From positions 1 through 64,000 of the forward strand of contig LIDE01000016.1 in the NCBI GenBank assembly GCA_001438605.1: 64,000 bases of DNA, in the 5' to 3' direction. Position 1 is the stretch's first letter. Each line of letters starts with the position of its first letter. Positions 51,928-63,506 of the stretch are shown piece by piece. The stretch comes from SAR92 bacterium BACL16 MAG-120619-bin48. Lineage in GTDB: Bacteria > Pseudomonadota > Gammaproteobacteria > Pseudomonadales > Porticoccaceae. The notes beneath the pieces were generated by a model, which did not search any database, was not told the origin of the DNA, and saw nothing but the letters and a program-made list of their open reading frames with translations. A program made the translations under genes and the position numbers.

Positions 51928-52680
51928 TTATTCACTACGCAATTTCTTGAGTCTTTGTTGAAGTGTTTGGGTATTCGCAGCCCCTGCACCGGGACTAAAA
52001 CTTACCTGCTCGATTGGCGTGGACACCGTCGCCTCCTCAAAAGTCGCAGACGCCAAAGGAGAATTAACAGCTGCATTGCTATTTCTAACACGATTAAAAG
52101 TGTTAATGCGAAGAACGTCGTTGTCAAACGAGAGTTTCTCGCGCTTGCCCGCACGATCAATAATCACAGAATTTTGATGGACATCGACAAGTGTGGCATC
52201 TGCGACAATAACATCACCAACTTGGTAATAACTCGGCTGATTTGTACTGCCACCGTCAATAATCGCGCCACCTAATTGCGAGTCGCTGCTCGAAAAGATG
52301 CCTTTTAATGAGAGATCTAGCTTGGTTTCAACGAGCGGGGCAACGATAACTGGAGTGGTGTTTTTTTGCGGGGAAGTTCCCATTAAGAACAGAGGCTTTT
52401 TGGGTGTGGGCTTCTGCAGGTTGTTCTGTTCCTGACTGACGTCATCAAAATGCGTGCCCGCCAGAGTCAGATCTCCCTTTAAGTCCTGAGCGCCTGCAAA
52501 GCGAAGGTCTTCCTGAGCGGTTATACCCAGAAGAACCAACCAAGCCACACCGATAATAGCCACTGCACACTTATGAGCCACTAAAACCACCATGCCGCAT
52601 CCTGCGTCATTTAAACATTCCGTTATATTGTCGAGGTTTACTGCTGTCCTGAGTTGCCTCGACCGATCCTTTAAATTCAC
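51928..52680 (-). CDS. gspC: Type II secretion system protein C-like (GspC)
   Basis: N-terminal TM, HR-like domain LSLKGIFSSSDSQLGGAIIDGGSTNQPSYYQVGDVIVADATLVDVHQNSVIIDRAGKREKLSF; precedes gspD-like ORF. Confidence 0.82.
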   Translation of the reverse strand: MNLKDRSRQLRTAVNLDNITECLNDAGCGMVVLVAHKCAVAIIGVAWLVLLGITAQEDLRFAGAQDLKGDLTLAGTHFDDVSQEQNNLQKPTPKKPLFLMGTSPQKNTTPVIVAPLVETKLDLSLKGIFSSSDSQLGGAIIDGGSTNQPSYYQVGDVIVADATLVDVHQNSVIIDRAGKREKLSFDNDVLRINTFNRVRNSNAAVNSPLASATFEEATVSTPIEQVSFSPGAGAANTQTLQQRLKKLRSE

Positions 52681-52707
52681 TTGCTAAGTGTAGACTGTCT
52701 TTGCCGC

Positions 52708-55137
52708 CTAATCCCGCCCCCCTGGCGCCAAAATATCGCGACTGCCATTGCTGCTCATAGGGCTTACCACGCCACTGATTTCCATCTGCTCGATCAGTCG
52801 CGCGGCGCGGTTGTAGCCGACGCGAAGTTTTCGCTGAACGGAGGAAATGGAGGCTTTGCGGGTTTCGAGCACGAAGGCAACCGCTTCGTCGTAGAGTGGA
52901 TCAGACTCTGGATCGTCTTCACCGCCCTCATCTCCGTTGCTAAAGCCGGGGACGGAGATGGAGGATAAGGCCTGTTCGTCGGTAATTTCAGCCAGATACT
53001 GGGGCTCACCGCGACGTTTCCAATCTGCGACCACTTTATGGACTTCGTGGTCGTCGACAAAGCAGCCGTGAATTCGCTCGGGGACGCTGGTGCCGGGCGG
53101 CAGATAGAGCATGTCGCCATGGCCTAACAGTTGCTCTGCTCCACCTTGGTCAAGGATGGTGCGTGAGTCGATCTTTGAGGATACTTGGAAGGCTATGCGA
53201 GTGGGTATATTGGCTTTAATAAGGCCTGTAATCACGTCAACCGAGGGGCGCTGGGTGGCGAGAATAAGGTGTATTCCTGCGGCACGCGCTTTTTGCGCTA
53301 TTCGCGCGATCAGCTGCTCTACCTTTTTGCCGACAATCATCATCATGTCGGCAAATTCATCGATCACTACGACCACATAGGGTAGCGTTTCGAGCAGCGG
53401 TGCTTCGGGGGCTGGCTGGCTTTGGTCCCAACCGACGTCTGATGGGTTAAACACCCATAGCGGATCGACAATGGGATTGCCGGCTTTGATTGCGTCTTGA
53501 ATTTTTCGGTTGTAGCCGGTGAGGTTGCGCACGCCTAAGGTGGCCATTAATTTATAGCGACGCTCCATTTCACCCACGCACCAACGGAGGCCGCTGGCGG
53601 CGTCTTTCATGTCGGTTATCACCGGCGTTAATAGGTGCGGAATACCTTCATACACAGACAGTTCTAGCATTTTCGGGTCAATTAGAATCAATTTGACGTC
53701 GTCCGGCGAGGCTTTGAACAGTAGGCTGAGGAGCATGGCGTTGATGCCGACGGACTTACCGGAGCCCGTGGTACCGGCCACCAATAGGTGCGGCATGCGT
53801 GCAAGGTCGGCGACAATCGGGATACCGGCGATATCGTGGCCAAGCGCGAGGGTCAAGGGCGAGCTTGAGCGGTCGTAGGCGTCAGATGAAAGCACTTGGC
53901 TGAGGCGCACCATTTCGCGCTTTTCATTGGGAATTTCAATACCGACAACGGACTTGCCCGGTATTACTTCCACGACGCGCACACTGATTACGGCCATGGA
54001 GCGCGCAAGATCTTTGGCGAGGCCGGTGATGCGACTGACTTTAATGCCCGCTGCGGGCTGGATTTCAAAGCGTGTTACCACGGGGCCAGGCAGTACCTCA
54101 ACCACTTGCACGGTTATGCCAAAGTCGAGGAGTTTGTGTTCTAGCAGCCGCGACATGTGCTCGAGGGATTCGGGCGAGTAGCCTGTATCTGAATTATTGT
54201 CGGCGGGGTCAAGCAGATTAATCGGCGGCAGCGAGCCAACGATTTCGGCGTCTTCAAAGAGCGTTTGCTGCTTCTCTCGCTCAATGCGTTTGCTGACCAC
54301 GGGTTTGGCTGCTGGCGCTTGAATGGTGGGCGGTATGCGCAATTTCTGGGTTTTTGCTTGAGTTTCGACTTTGACTTGCCGCTCCATCATTGCTTCGCGG
54401 GACAGCTCATCTTCTTGCCGGTCACGCTGCCACGCGTGGTACTTCGTGCGTGCGAGTTGATAGAGGTCGATGGTCAAGATACCGAGTCTATCGATTACTG
54501 CGATCCACGAAATATCGACAAATACCGTGAGGCCAAACAAGAACAGGGAGAGCAGAATTAGCGTGCTGCCGACATAGCTGAATACCGCGATACTGGCTTC
54601 GCCAATTTTGTTGCCAAGCACGCCACCGACACCAAAGGGGTAGCCGTTGTTGACGTCGGCGTATTGGATATTGGCAAGTGAGGTTGCGCTGATCATCACT
54701 AAGCAAAAACCAATAATGCGCAGGGTGAAGGTGACGGAGTCAAATTCATCGACATCACTGAGAATGTAATTTCTGAGTATTTGCAACGCACGCACGGCCA
54801 GCAGTGCGGGAAAAAGATAGGCCATTACGCCAAATAGGGAAAAGAACACATCAGCACACCAGGCGCCGACGAGGCCCACGGCGTTGTCGATGCCGACTCG
54901 GGGGCCTGTGTGCGACCATCCGGGGTCATTCGCCGAGTAGCTCAGCAGGGCTAACAGTAAGATCGAACAGAGTGCGATCCAACCGATCAGGGCGCCCTCT
55001 GCAATTAATCGCTTGCCGCGGGCTTGGTTTGCGCTGGGTTCTTCGGCCAGTGCTTGGCGCTGTCTTTTCTTCTCAGAGCTCAATGGGGTGTTCCCTGTAT
55101 TTTTGTGCAGAGCCAATTGTAGCCGGTTCACGTACAA
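52708..55137 (-). CDS. ftsK: DNA translocase FtsK
   Basis: N-terminal TM domain; [73 protein letters not shown]-terminal gamma winged helix. Confidence 0.96.
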   Translation of the reverse strand: MYVNRLQLALHKNTGNTPLSSEKKRQRQALAEEPSANQARGKRLIAEGALIGWIALCSILLLALLSYSANDPGWSHTGPRVGIDNAVGLVGAWCADVFFSLFGVMAYLFPALLAVRALQILRNYILSDVDEFDSVTFTLRIIGFCLVMISATSLANIQYADVNNGYPFGVGGVLGNKIGEASIAVFSYVGSTLILLSLFLFGLTVFVDISWIAVIDRLGILTIDLYQLARTKYHAWQRDRQEDELSREAMMERQVKVETQAKTQKLRIPPTIQAPAAKPVVSKRIEREKQQTLFEDAEIVGSLPPINLLDPADNNSDTGYSPESLEHMSRLLEHKLLDFGITVQVVEVLPGPVVTRFEIQPAAGIKVSRITGLAKDLARSMAVISVRVVEVIPGKSVVGIEIPNEKREMVRLSQVLSSDAYDRSSSPLTLALGHDIAGIPIVADLARMPHLLVAGTTGSGKSVGINAMLLSLLFKASPDDVKLILIDPKMLELSVYEGIPHLLTPVITDMKDAASGLRWCVGEMERRYKLMATLGVRNLTGYNRKIQDAIKAGNPIVDPLWVFNPSDVGWDQSQPAPEAPLLETLPYVVVVIDEFADMMMIVGKKVEQLIARIAQKARAAGIHLILATQRPSVDVITGLIKANIPTRIAFQVSSKIDSRTILDQGGAEQLLGHGDMLYLPPGTSVPERIHGCFVDDHEVHKVVADWKRRGEPQYLAEITDEQALSSISVPGFSNGDEGGEDDPESDPLYDEAVAFVLETRKASISSVQRKLRVGYNRAARLIEQMEISGVVSPMSSNGSRDILAPGGRD

Positions 55138-55223
55138 AAGCCATGTTTGAAGCAGTGATATGACAATCTTCGATCGCTTAAATTGAAGTTAATGTGCGAA
55201 AGCTATTTTTCATCGCGCCCTGA

Positions 55224-56234
<1,011 letters not shown>

Positions 56235-56245
56235 AGACCAACGTC

Positions 56246-56965
56246 GTGCGTCTGCCACTGCTTGATCGCGACGAACCTGAGTTTCCCGATCCGCGCTGGG
56301 CGCTGTCCGAGCCGGATGGGCTGTTGGCGGTCGGTGGCAATCTCGCTGAAACTACTCTTTTGCAGGCTTATGATCGGGGTATTTTTCCCTGGTATCAGAC
56401 GCCCGATCCCATTCTTTGGTGGAGTCCTTCGATACGCTGTGTCATTGAACCGGCGCAATTTCACTGCTCCAAAAGTCTGCGTAAAGTATTACGCCGCAAC
56501 GATTACAGCGTTACCACCAATCGCGCCTTTGAACGTGTAATTGCGCACTGCAGTGACCCCCGGGATGCCGCGGGCGGCACGTGGATCAGCGCCGATATTA
56601 TTCAGGCCTACACGGCTCTCCACCACGCTGGGGGCGCCCATTCAGTTGAAGTTTGGCGTGACGATGACTTGATTGGCGGTGTGTATGGTGTCGCTGTCGG
56701 TGCGGTTTTCTGTGGCGAATCCATGTTCAGCCGTGGCGATCATGGCTCCAAAATAGCCCTCGCTCACCTCTGCCGCTGGGGAATGGATGCGGGCCTTGAT
56801 CTGTTGGACTGTCAGCTGGTCAATCCTCATTTGCTGACCTTGGGTGCGAGCGCTATCGACAGATCGCTATTTCTACAGCGACTGCAGCTAGCCCACCACA
56901 GCACGCCGGACTGGTCGTGCTTCGGTAACGTGGAGGTGCCGGGGGCGATGCGCTTTACGTGGTGA
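56246..56965 (+). CDS. aat: Leucyl/phenylalanyl-tRNA-protein transferase
   Basis: EPDGLLAVGGNLAETTLLQAYDRGIFPWY, PILWWSPSIRCVI, GESMFSRGDHGSKIALAHL, DCQLVNPHLLTLGA. Confidence 0.97.
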   Translation: MRLPLLDRDEPEFPDPRWALSEPDGLLAVGGNLAETTLLQAYDRGIFPWYQTPDPILWWSPSIRCVIEPAQFHCSKSLRKVLRRNDYSVTTNRAFERVIAHCSDPRDAAGGTWISADIIQAYTALHHAGGAHSVEVWRDDDLIGGVYGVAVGAVFCGESMFSRGDHGSKIALAHLCRWGMDAGLDLLDCQLVNPHLLTLGASAIDRSLFLQRLQLAHHSTPDWSCFGNVEVPGAMRFTW

Positions 56966-57059
56966 ATACATAAAACAGTGGTTGAGTCTGTGCTGGGGAT
57001 CAACTAGGGTTATTGCAGATTTAATGACTATGAACACTTGCGAGTCGCAGAGAAACGGT

Positions 57060-57782
57060 ATGACAAGAGATATTTCCCCCGATATTCAGACAGTGCGACT
57101 CTGCTTAACCGAACCCCATGAATGCAGCTACTTGCCCGAGCGGATGTCGACAACAGCCTTTGTTGACCCCGCGCTGTTCATTGATGTTGCGCTCTACTCG
57201 CGCATGACGACTCTCGGGTTTCGCCGCAGTGGACCCTATCTCTACGCCCCCATGTGCAGCGCCTGCAAAGCCTGCGTGCCGACACGCTTGCCGGTGGCAG
57301 AATTCAAGATGAATCGATCGCAGAAGCGGTGCTGGCGTGACAATGCCGACATTGCGGTGGAGCAGTGTGACGCTATTGATCTTGCAGAGCATTATGATCT
57401 CTACGCGCGCTATATTGAGTCTCGGCACAGCGACGGCGATATGTACCCGCCCTCTGTGCGGCAGTTTGAAGACTTTCTCGGTAAGCCTTGGGAGTGCACA
57501 CAGTTTCTTGAGTTTCGCGTCGATAATAAGCTGATTGGCTGTGCGGTTGTCGATCTTATCGACAACGCTCTGTCCGCGATTTATACCTACTTTGACCCAG
57601 ACCATTCTGAGCGAGGACTGGGTAATCTTGCGGTGCTTTTCCAGATCCAGTTAGCGAAGCGTTTGGGTCTTAAATACCTCTATCTTGGGTACTGGATTTC
57701 CGGCTGCAATAAAATGCAATACAAGACCAACTACCAGCCCCTTGAACTGTATCGAGAAAATAATTGGCTGAAAGCCGATTGA
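57060..57782 (+). CDS. bpt: Aspartate/glutamate leucyltransferase (arginyltransferase-family)
   Basis: MCSACKACVPTRLPVAEFKMNRSQKRCWRDN, YLGYWISGCNKMQYKTNYQPLELY; start MTRDISPD. Confidence 0.95.
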   Translation: MTRDISPDIQTVRLCLTEPHECSYLPERMSTTAFVDPALFIDVALYSRMTTLGFRRSGPYLYAPMCSACKACVPTRLPVAEFKMNRSQKRCWRDNADIAVEQCDAIDLAEHYDLYARYIESRHSDGDMYPPSVRQFEDFLGKPWECTQFLEFRVDNKLIGCAVVDLIDNALSAIYTYFDPDHSERGLGNLAVLFQIQLAKRLGLKYLYLGYWISGCNKMQYKTNYQPLELYRENNWLKAD

Positions 57783-57908
57783 CTTTGCTATACGAGCCAT
57801 TTTCAGGCAAACTTGCCGCGATTTTTAGGTGCATACCTCAGACATTTCAGAGATAGGCCCTTTTCGTATTTTTCAGAACGACCACCTAACAGGCACTAAA
57901 AGAAGCTT

Positions 57909-58127
57909 ATGGCGAAGGAAGACCACATTGAATTTGACGGAGAGGTCATCGACACTCTTCCAAACACCACGTTCCGCGTTAAGTTGGAAAATGGCCACGT
58001 CATCATTGCCCATATTTCAGGCAAGATGCGCAAACACTATATCCGTATTCTTACGGGTGACAAGGTCAAGGTTGAAATGACGCCCTATGACCTGAGCAAA
58101 GGCCGCATTACCTTTAGAGAGCGGTAA
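57909..58127 (+). CDS. infA: Translation initiation factor IF-1
   Basis: [72 protein letters not shown]. Confidence 0.98.
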   Translation: MAKEDHIEFDGEVIDTLPNTTFRVKLENGHVIIAHISGKMRKHYIRILTGDKVKVEMTPYDLSKGRITFRER

Positions 58128-58208
58128 GTTTAGAGAGCGGTAACTTTTGATAGCGCTGAATTTGATAGCGCTAACCTTGGCTTCACGTTAGATGGCTTCA
58201 CGTTAGAT
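58113..58208. repeat. Run of three adjacent short tandem duplications
   Basis: TTTAGAGAGCGGTAA(G/C) x2 (58113-58144), TTTGATAGCGCT(GAA/AAC) x2 (58146-58175), GGCTTCACGTTAGAT x2 (58179-58208). Confidence 0.9.
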
Positions 58209-58239
58209 CGAAGACTTTCCCTGAGAGAAATAACAGACA

Positions 58240-58281
58240 AAAAAAACCGCCTAGAAACTATCTAGGCGGGTAATTTTTTTT
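58240..58281. terminator. Bidirectional Rho-independent terminator between infA and clpA
   Basis: AAAAAAAACCGCCTAGAaactaTCTAGGCGGgtaaTTTTTTTT. Confidence 0.9.
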
Positions 58282-58300
58282 CGTCGTTCGCTTAGGTGAT

Positions 58301-60577
58301 TTAGTGGCTTACAGCCTCTTCACTCTCGGTATGCACCACGAGCTCCCCCTCTTCCACTCGAACGAATGCCGTACCGCCTTTTTCAGACAAACTTCCGAAC
58401 AGAACCGCCTCAGCGAGTGGTTTCTTGATTTTTTCTTGCAACAAACGATCCATCGGCCGTGCACCCATCTTAGCGTCATAACCGTTTTCAGCCAACCAGC
58501 AGCGCGCATCATCATCGATATCCAAGAAGACTTTTTTGCTGTCGAGCTGAGACTGCAATTGCACTAGGAATTTGTCCACAACGGTGGCGATGACACTCAT
58601 ACTCAGTTCACCAAACTGCACAATGCTGTCTAAACGATTGCGGAATTCCGGCGTAAACATCTTCTTAATAGCCTCCATACCATCGGTGCGATGATCCTGA
58701 ACCGAGAATCCAATAGAGGCTCTGCTCATCAGCTCGGCACCGGCGTTGGTGGTCATAATCAAGATGACATTGCGAAAATCTGCTTTGCGTCCATTGTTAT
58801 CTGTCAGCGTACCGTGATCCATAACCTGCAGAAGAAGGTTAAACACATCGGGGTGAGCCTTTTCCACTTCATCTAACAAAATGACCGCATGAGGGTGTTT
58901 GTTAACGGCATCCGTCAACAGTCCGCCTTGGTCATAACCCACATAACCGGGAGGCGCACCAATCAAACGCGATACGGTGTGCCGCTCCATGTACTCAGAC
59001 ATATCAAAGCGCACCAACTCAATACCCAAAATATTGGCCAACTGACGGCTCACTTCGGTCTTACCGACACCCGTGGGGCCCGCAAACAAAAAGCTACCAA
59101 TTGGCTTAGTGCCCTCGCGCAGACCGGCACGGGCCATTTTAATGGCCGTGGTGAGCGCGTCGATCGCTGGATCTTGACCAAAGACCACCATCTTTAGCTT
59201 ATCTGCCAGATTTTTGAGCTGTTCTTTGTCGGAACTGGAGACGCTCTTGGCAGGAATGCGGGCAATTTTTGAAATAACCAATTCAATGTCGCCAACACCA
59301 ACCACTTTTTTGCGTTTACTGGCTGGCTGCAAGCGCTGATAGGCGCCCGCTTCGTCGATCACGTCAATCGCCTTGTCGGGCAGGAAGCGATCATTGATAT
59401 GTTTGGCCGCCAACTCTGCCGCTGCTTTCAAGGCAGGATTGGTAAACTTGAGATCGTGGTGTTCTTCGAACCGAGACTTGAGCCCTTTGAGAATCTCGTA
59501 GGTCTCCTCAACACTCGGCTCGCCCACATCGACCTTTTGGAAGCGTCGCGCCAGCGCATGATCCTTTTCAAAAATACCGCGGTACTCTTGATAGGTTGTT
59601 GAACCAAAGCAGCGCAGATTTCCTGACGACAGCAGTGGCTTGAGTATATTGGACGCGTCCATCACGCCGCCAGATGCTGCACCGGCGCCAACGATGGTGT
59701 GAATTTCGTCGATAAACAGAATCGATTTTTCGCGCTTGCCCAACTCAGCCACAATCCCTTTGAGGCGTTTTTCAAAGTCGCCGCGGTATTTTGTTCCCGC
59801 TAGCAACCCACCCATATCGAGGGAAAATACGGTGCTGCCCAACATCGGTTCTGGCACATTGCCTTCAACAATAAGCTTGGCGAGGCCTTCGGCGATCGCT
59901 GTTTTACCCACACCAGACTCGCCCACCAAAAGTGGGTTATTTTTGCGTCGACGCACGAGAATCTGGCTGACGCGCTCGACTTCGGCAGCTCGGCCCACCA
60001 AGGGGTCGATTTCGCCACGCTTGGCGAGCTCGTTGAGGTTAGTGGCGAATTGACTGAGCAGGCTTTCTTCCTGCCCTTCGCCCTCAGCGGCGGCGCCACT
60101 TGACGCGCGTGAATCGTTGGCGTTGGTCTCGGACTGATCGGCAAATTTGGAGATACCGTGAGAGATGTAATTGACCACATCGATGCGTGCAATATTTTGC
60201 AGCCGCAGAAAATAGACTGCCTGACTTTCCTGCTCACTAAAGATGGCCACAACCACATTAGCACCGACCACTTCGCTGTGGTTCCCAGAATTCGCTTGGA
60301 ACACCGCACGCTGAAGCACACGCTGGAAACCGTGGGTGGGCTGGGTCTCTTTCTCAAGGTGGACATCGGAGATAAGGGGGGTTGTTGAATCGACGAACTC
60401 TATAAGGTCTTGGCGCAACACAGGAATGTCGGCGCCACAGGCTTTGAGCACGTTTGCAGCAGACGCATCATCCAGCAGCGCGAGCAGCAGATGTTCTACG
60501 GTCATAAACTCATGACGTTTTTCTCGCGCACTTTTGAATGCGAGATTGAGGGTGACTTCGAGCTCTCTACTTAGCAT
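58301..60577 (-). CDS. clpA: ATP-dependent Clp protease ATP-binding subunit ClpA
   Basis: MLSRELEVTLNLAFKSAREKRHEFMTVEHLLLALLDD; two Walker A motifs GESGVGKTAIAEGLA and GPTGVGKTEVSRQLA. Confidence 0.98.
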   Translation of the reverse strand: MLSRELEVTLNLAFKSAREKRHEFMTVEHLLLALLDDASAANVLKACGADIPVLRQDLIEFVDSTTPLISDVHLEKETQPTHGFQRVLQRAVFQANSGNHSEVVGANVVVAIFSEQESQAVYFLRLQNIARIDVVNYISHGISKFADQSETNANDSRASSGAAAEGEGQEESLLSQFATNLNELAKRGEIDPLVGRAAEVERVSQILVRRRKNNPLLVGESGVGKTAIAEGLAKLIVEGNVPEPMLGSTVFSLDMGGLLAGTKYRGDFEKRLKGIVAELGKREKSILFIDEIHTIVGAGAASGGVMDASNILKPLLSSGNLRCFGSTTYQEYRGIFEKDHALARRFQKVDVGEPSVEETYEILKGLKSRFEEHHDLKFTNPALKAAAELAAKHINDRFLPDKAIDVIDEAGAYQRLQPASKRKKVVGVGDIELVISKIARIPAKSVSSSDKEQLKNLADKLKMVVFGQDPAIDALTTAIKMARAGLREGTKPIGSFLFAGPTGVGKTEVSRQLANILGIELVRFDMSEYMERHTVSRLIGAPPGYVGYDQGGLLTDAVNKHPHAVILLDEVEKAHPDVFNLLLQVMDHGTLTDNNGRKADFRNVILIMTTNAGAELMSRASIGFSVQDHRTDGMEAIKKMFTPEFRNRLDSIVQFGELSMSVIATVVDKFLVQLQSQLDSKKVFLDIDDDARCWLAENGYDAKMGARPMDRLLQEKIKKPLAEAVLFGSLSEKGGTAFVRVEEGELVVHTESEEAVSH

Positions 60578-60583
60578 GATTGT

Positions 60584-60931
60584 TTACTCTTCTTCGTCAT
60601 TACAGGGTTCGATTTCACATAAAAGCGGATGCTGGTGGTCCCTCGAAAACTGGTTTACGATGCCCGCTTTTGTCTCTGCCACATCTAGAGTATAGACGCC
60701 GCAGACACCCTTTCCCTCGGTATGTATATTTAACATAATGCGCGTTGCTGCTTCGCGCGTCTTACCAAAAAACAGCTCTAGTAATTCAACAACAAACTCC
60801 ATCGGTGTGTAGTCATCATTTAAAAGGACCACTTTATACAGTGGCGGCCGCTTTAATTTTGGTCTTACCTGTTCGACCACGGTATCGCCGTCGTGTTGCC
60901 AAATCGGTATGTTTTTTTCGTTGCTCATCAA
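60584..60931 (-). CDS. clpS: ATP-dependent Clp protease adaptor ClpS
   Basis: RPPLYKVVLLNDDYTPMEFVVELLELFFGKTREAATRIMLNIHTEGKGVCGVYTLDVAETKAG. Confidence 0.97.
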   Translation of the reverse strand: MMSNEKNIPIWQHDGDTVVEQVRPKLKRPPLYKVVLLNDDYTPMEFVVELLELFFGKTREAATRIMLNIHTEGKGVCGVYTLDVAETKAGIVNQFSRDHQHPLLCEIEPCNDEEE

Positions 60932-61010
60932 AATATTGCCAAGTGGTTTGCATTTAAAAGTACGGTTTCAATAGTACACCAGATCACTGGCGCTGCTACG
61001 TGACAGCCAT

Positions 61011-61040
61011 AAAAAAACCCGACTGTTAAGCCGGGTTTTT
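61011..61040 (-). terminator. Terminator of icd
   Basis: AAACCCGactgttaagcCGGGTTT hairpin with flanking A/T tracts. Confidence 0.75.
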
Positions 61041-61062
61041 AGACGACAGAAAATACGCGTTG

Positions 61063-62316
61063 TTACATATTTTCAATCATGACATCGCCGAACTGTGAAC
61101 ATGACATCAGGGTCGCTGATGGCATGAGACGCTCGAAGTCATAGGTCACTTTTTTCTCGCCAATCGCGCCTTCAATGCCTTTGATGACTAAATCAGCGGC
61201 TTCGTTCCAGCCCATGTGACGCAGCATCATCTCAGCGGACAGAATCAGTGAACCCGGGTTCACCTTATCTTGGCCTGCATACTTTGGCGCTGTGCCGTGA
61301 GTGGCTTCAAAAATCGCCACGTCATTAGACAAGTTTGCGCCAGGAGCGATACCGATACCGCCAACTTGTGCGGCTAGCGCGTCAGAAATATAGTCGCCGT
61401 TGAGGTTCAGAGTGGCAATCACGCTGTACTCGTCGGGACGCAAAATAATCTGCTGCAACATGGCATCGGCGATCACGTCTTTGATAACGATATCTGCACC
61501 GGTGTTGGGGTTCTTGACCACATGCCAAGGGCCGCCGTCCAGCGCAACACCGCCAAACTCGTCGCGTGCAACTTGGTAACCCCAGTCGCAGAAGGCGCCT
61601 TCGGTGAACTTCATGATATTGCCTTTGTGAACAATGGTAACTGACGGCTTGTTCTGATCAATGGCGTACTGAATGGCTTTGCTCACAAGACGCTTGGTGC
61701 CCTGCTCTGACACTGGCTTGACGCCAATACCGCAGTTCTTGTCGAAACGGATTTTCTTCACGCCCATTTCGTCTTGCAAAAATTTGATAACTTTGTCAGC
61801 TTCTGGCGTACCTGCACGCCACTCAATGCCGGCATAGATGTCTTCAGAGTTTTCACGGAAAATACACATGTCGACTTTGTTAGGCTCTTTTACGGGTGAC
61901 GGCACGCCCTCGAACCAACGCACTGGGCGCTGGCAGACAAACAGATCCAACTCTTGACGCAACGCTACGTTGAGAGAACGGAAGCCACCGCCAACGGGAG
62001 TTGTTAACGGGCCTTTGATAGACACCACATACTCTTTAACCGCTTCTAATGTTTCTGCAGGAAACCAATCGCCTTCGTAGGTTTCTGCCGCTTTCTCGCC
62101 ACAGTACACTTCCATCCAAGAGATTTTTTTGGCGCCGCCGTAGGCTTTAGCAACAGCTGCATCGATAACTTTGATCATCACTGGCGTAATATCAACACCA
62201 ATGCCATCGCCTTCGATAAAAGGAATGATTGGATTGTTAGGAACGTTAATAGAAAAGTCGGAATTTACTGTGATTTTTTCGCCAGATTCAGGTATCTGGA
62301 TATGCTTGTAGCCCAT
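61063..62316 (-). CDS. icd: NADP-dependent isocitrate dehydrogenase
   Basis: [43 protein letters not shown]-like, [56 protein letters not shown]; start MGYKHIQ. Confidence 0.97.
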   Translation of the reverse strand: MGYKHIQIPESGEKITVNSDFSINVPNNPIIPFIEGDGIGVDITPVMIKVIDAAVAKAYGGAKKISWMEVYCGEKAAETYEGDWFPAETLEAVKEYVVSIKGPLTTPVGGGFRSLNVALRQELDLFVCQRPVRWFEGVPSPVKEPNKVDMCIFRENSEDIYAGIEWRAGTPEADKVIKFLQDEMGVKKIRFDKNCGIGVKPVSEQGTKRLVSKAIQYAIDQNKPSVTIVHKGNIMKFTEGAFCDWGYQVARDEFGGVALDGGPWHVVKNPNTGADIVIKDVIADAMLQQIILRPDEYSVIATLNLNGDYISDALAAQVGGIGIAPGANLSNDVAIFEATHGTAPKYAGQDKVNPGSLILSAEMMLRHMGWNEAADLVIKGIEGAIGEKKVTYDFERLMPSATLMSCSQFGDVMIENM

Positions 62317-62438
62317 CTTTGTCTCCACAGGATTGTAATGATTTGTAAAATTTTTACGCGAAAGCCGCATTTTAGCATTATATGCAGCCTTTTTTGTAAC
62401 TCTGTTTCATTTACAATGTAAAAAAACCGAGAAAATCT

Positions 62439-63032
62439 GTGTCAAAACTTATTCTGTTCAACAAACCCTTTAATGTTCTCAGTCAATTCAGTGATGACGC
62501 GGGCAGGCAAACCCTCGCCAACTTTATCGATATTAAAGATGTTTACCCTGCTGGGCGTTTAGATTATGACTCTGAAGGTCTGCTCCTGTTGACGGACAAT
62601 GGGCAGTTGCAGGCACAGATAAGTAATCCGAAATACAAACTCAACAAAACGTATTGGGCTCAGGTCGAGGGTGAGGCTACGCAGGCCCATTGCGAACAGC
62701 TGTTGGCGGGCGTGCAACTCAATGACGGCTCGGCCCGCGCTCTATCATGCAAGCTTATCGAGCCACCGGCAATTTGGCCCCGTGTTCCCCCTATTCGCGT
62801 GAGAGCGTCCATTCCTGATAGCTGGATTGAGCTGACTATTAATGAAGGGCGCAACCGTCAGGTACGCCGCATGACTGCAGCTGTTGGGCTGCCCACCCTG
62901 CGTTTGGTACGCGCAGCGATTGGCGATTGGCATATCTCCGATATTGCGTTGGGCCAGTATCGGACGGAAAGCGTAAATCTGCCAACAGCGAAAAAACCCA
63001 CAAGACCAGGACCAAGGCGACGAGGAGCATAA
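62439..63032 (+). CDS. rluE: Ribosomal large subunit pseudouridine synthase E family
   Basis: ILFNKPFNVLSQFSD, YPAGRLDYDSEGLLLLTDNGQL, INEGRNRQVRRMTAAVGLPTLRLVRAAIG. Confidence 0.92.
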   Translation: MSKLILFNKPFNVLSQFSDDAGRQTLANFIDIKDVYPAGRLDYDSEGLLLLTDNGQLQAQISNPKYKLNKTYWAQVEGEATQAHCEQLLAGVQLNDGSARALSCKLIEPPAIWPRVPPIRVRASIPDSWIELTINEGRNRQVRRMTAAVGLPTLRLVRAAIGDWHISDIALGQYRTESVNLPTAKKPTRPGPRRRGA

Positions 63033-63034
63033 CT

Positions 63035-63481
63035 GTGCCAAATAAAATTCATCTAACCGTGGCGACTGTGGTGGAAAAAGACGGGCAATTTCTGATGGTA
63101 AAAGAAACCAAAGATGGCCGGCAGATGATCAACCAACCCGCGGGACACGTTGAGCCGGGTGAAGATATTCTTGCGGCGGCGCTGCGTGAGACTTACGAAG
63201 AGACTGGCTGGGTAGTATCACTTACAGGCTTTCTCGGCATCTCTACCTACCGCGCAAAATCCACTGGCGTAACCTACTATCGGCTGACATTCAGCGCGGT
63301 GCCCGTGCACTTTGACGGCGATGCGGTTATTGATCCCGATATCGACGTTGCCCTGTGGATGAGCGTCGCCGATCTGCAATCTACGCCAGAACTAATGCGC
63401 AGTCCGGCAGTTCTGAACTGTCTTGATGACTTCCTTGCCAAGCGTATTTTCCCTATGGAAATTTTTCGCAACACCTTATAG
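63035..63481 (+). CDS. nudJ: NUDIX hydrolase (NudJ-like)
   Basis: GTG start; QPAGHVEPGEDILAAALRETYEETGW Nudix box; between rluE and mnmA. Confidence 0.9.
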   Translation: MPNKIHLTVATVVEKDGQFLMVKETKDGRQMINQPAGHVEPGEDILAAALRETYEETGWVVSLTGFLGISTYRAKSTGVTYYRLTFSAVPVHFDGDAVIDPDIDVALWMSVADLQSTPELMRSPAVLNCLDDFLAKRIFPMEIFRNTL

Positions 63482-63506
63482 TAGCGGGCTGATGTAGACA
63501 TGGTGA

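Noticed and set aside
59800-60366. 188-aa minus-strand ORF overlapping clpA in another frame
   Set aside because: clpA frame is strongly supported by motifs; this is an out-of-frame shadow.
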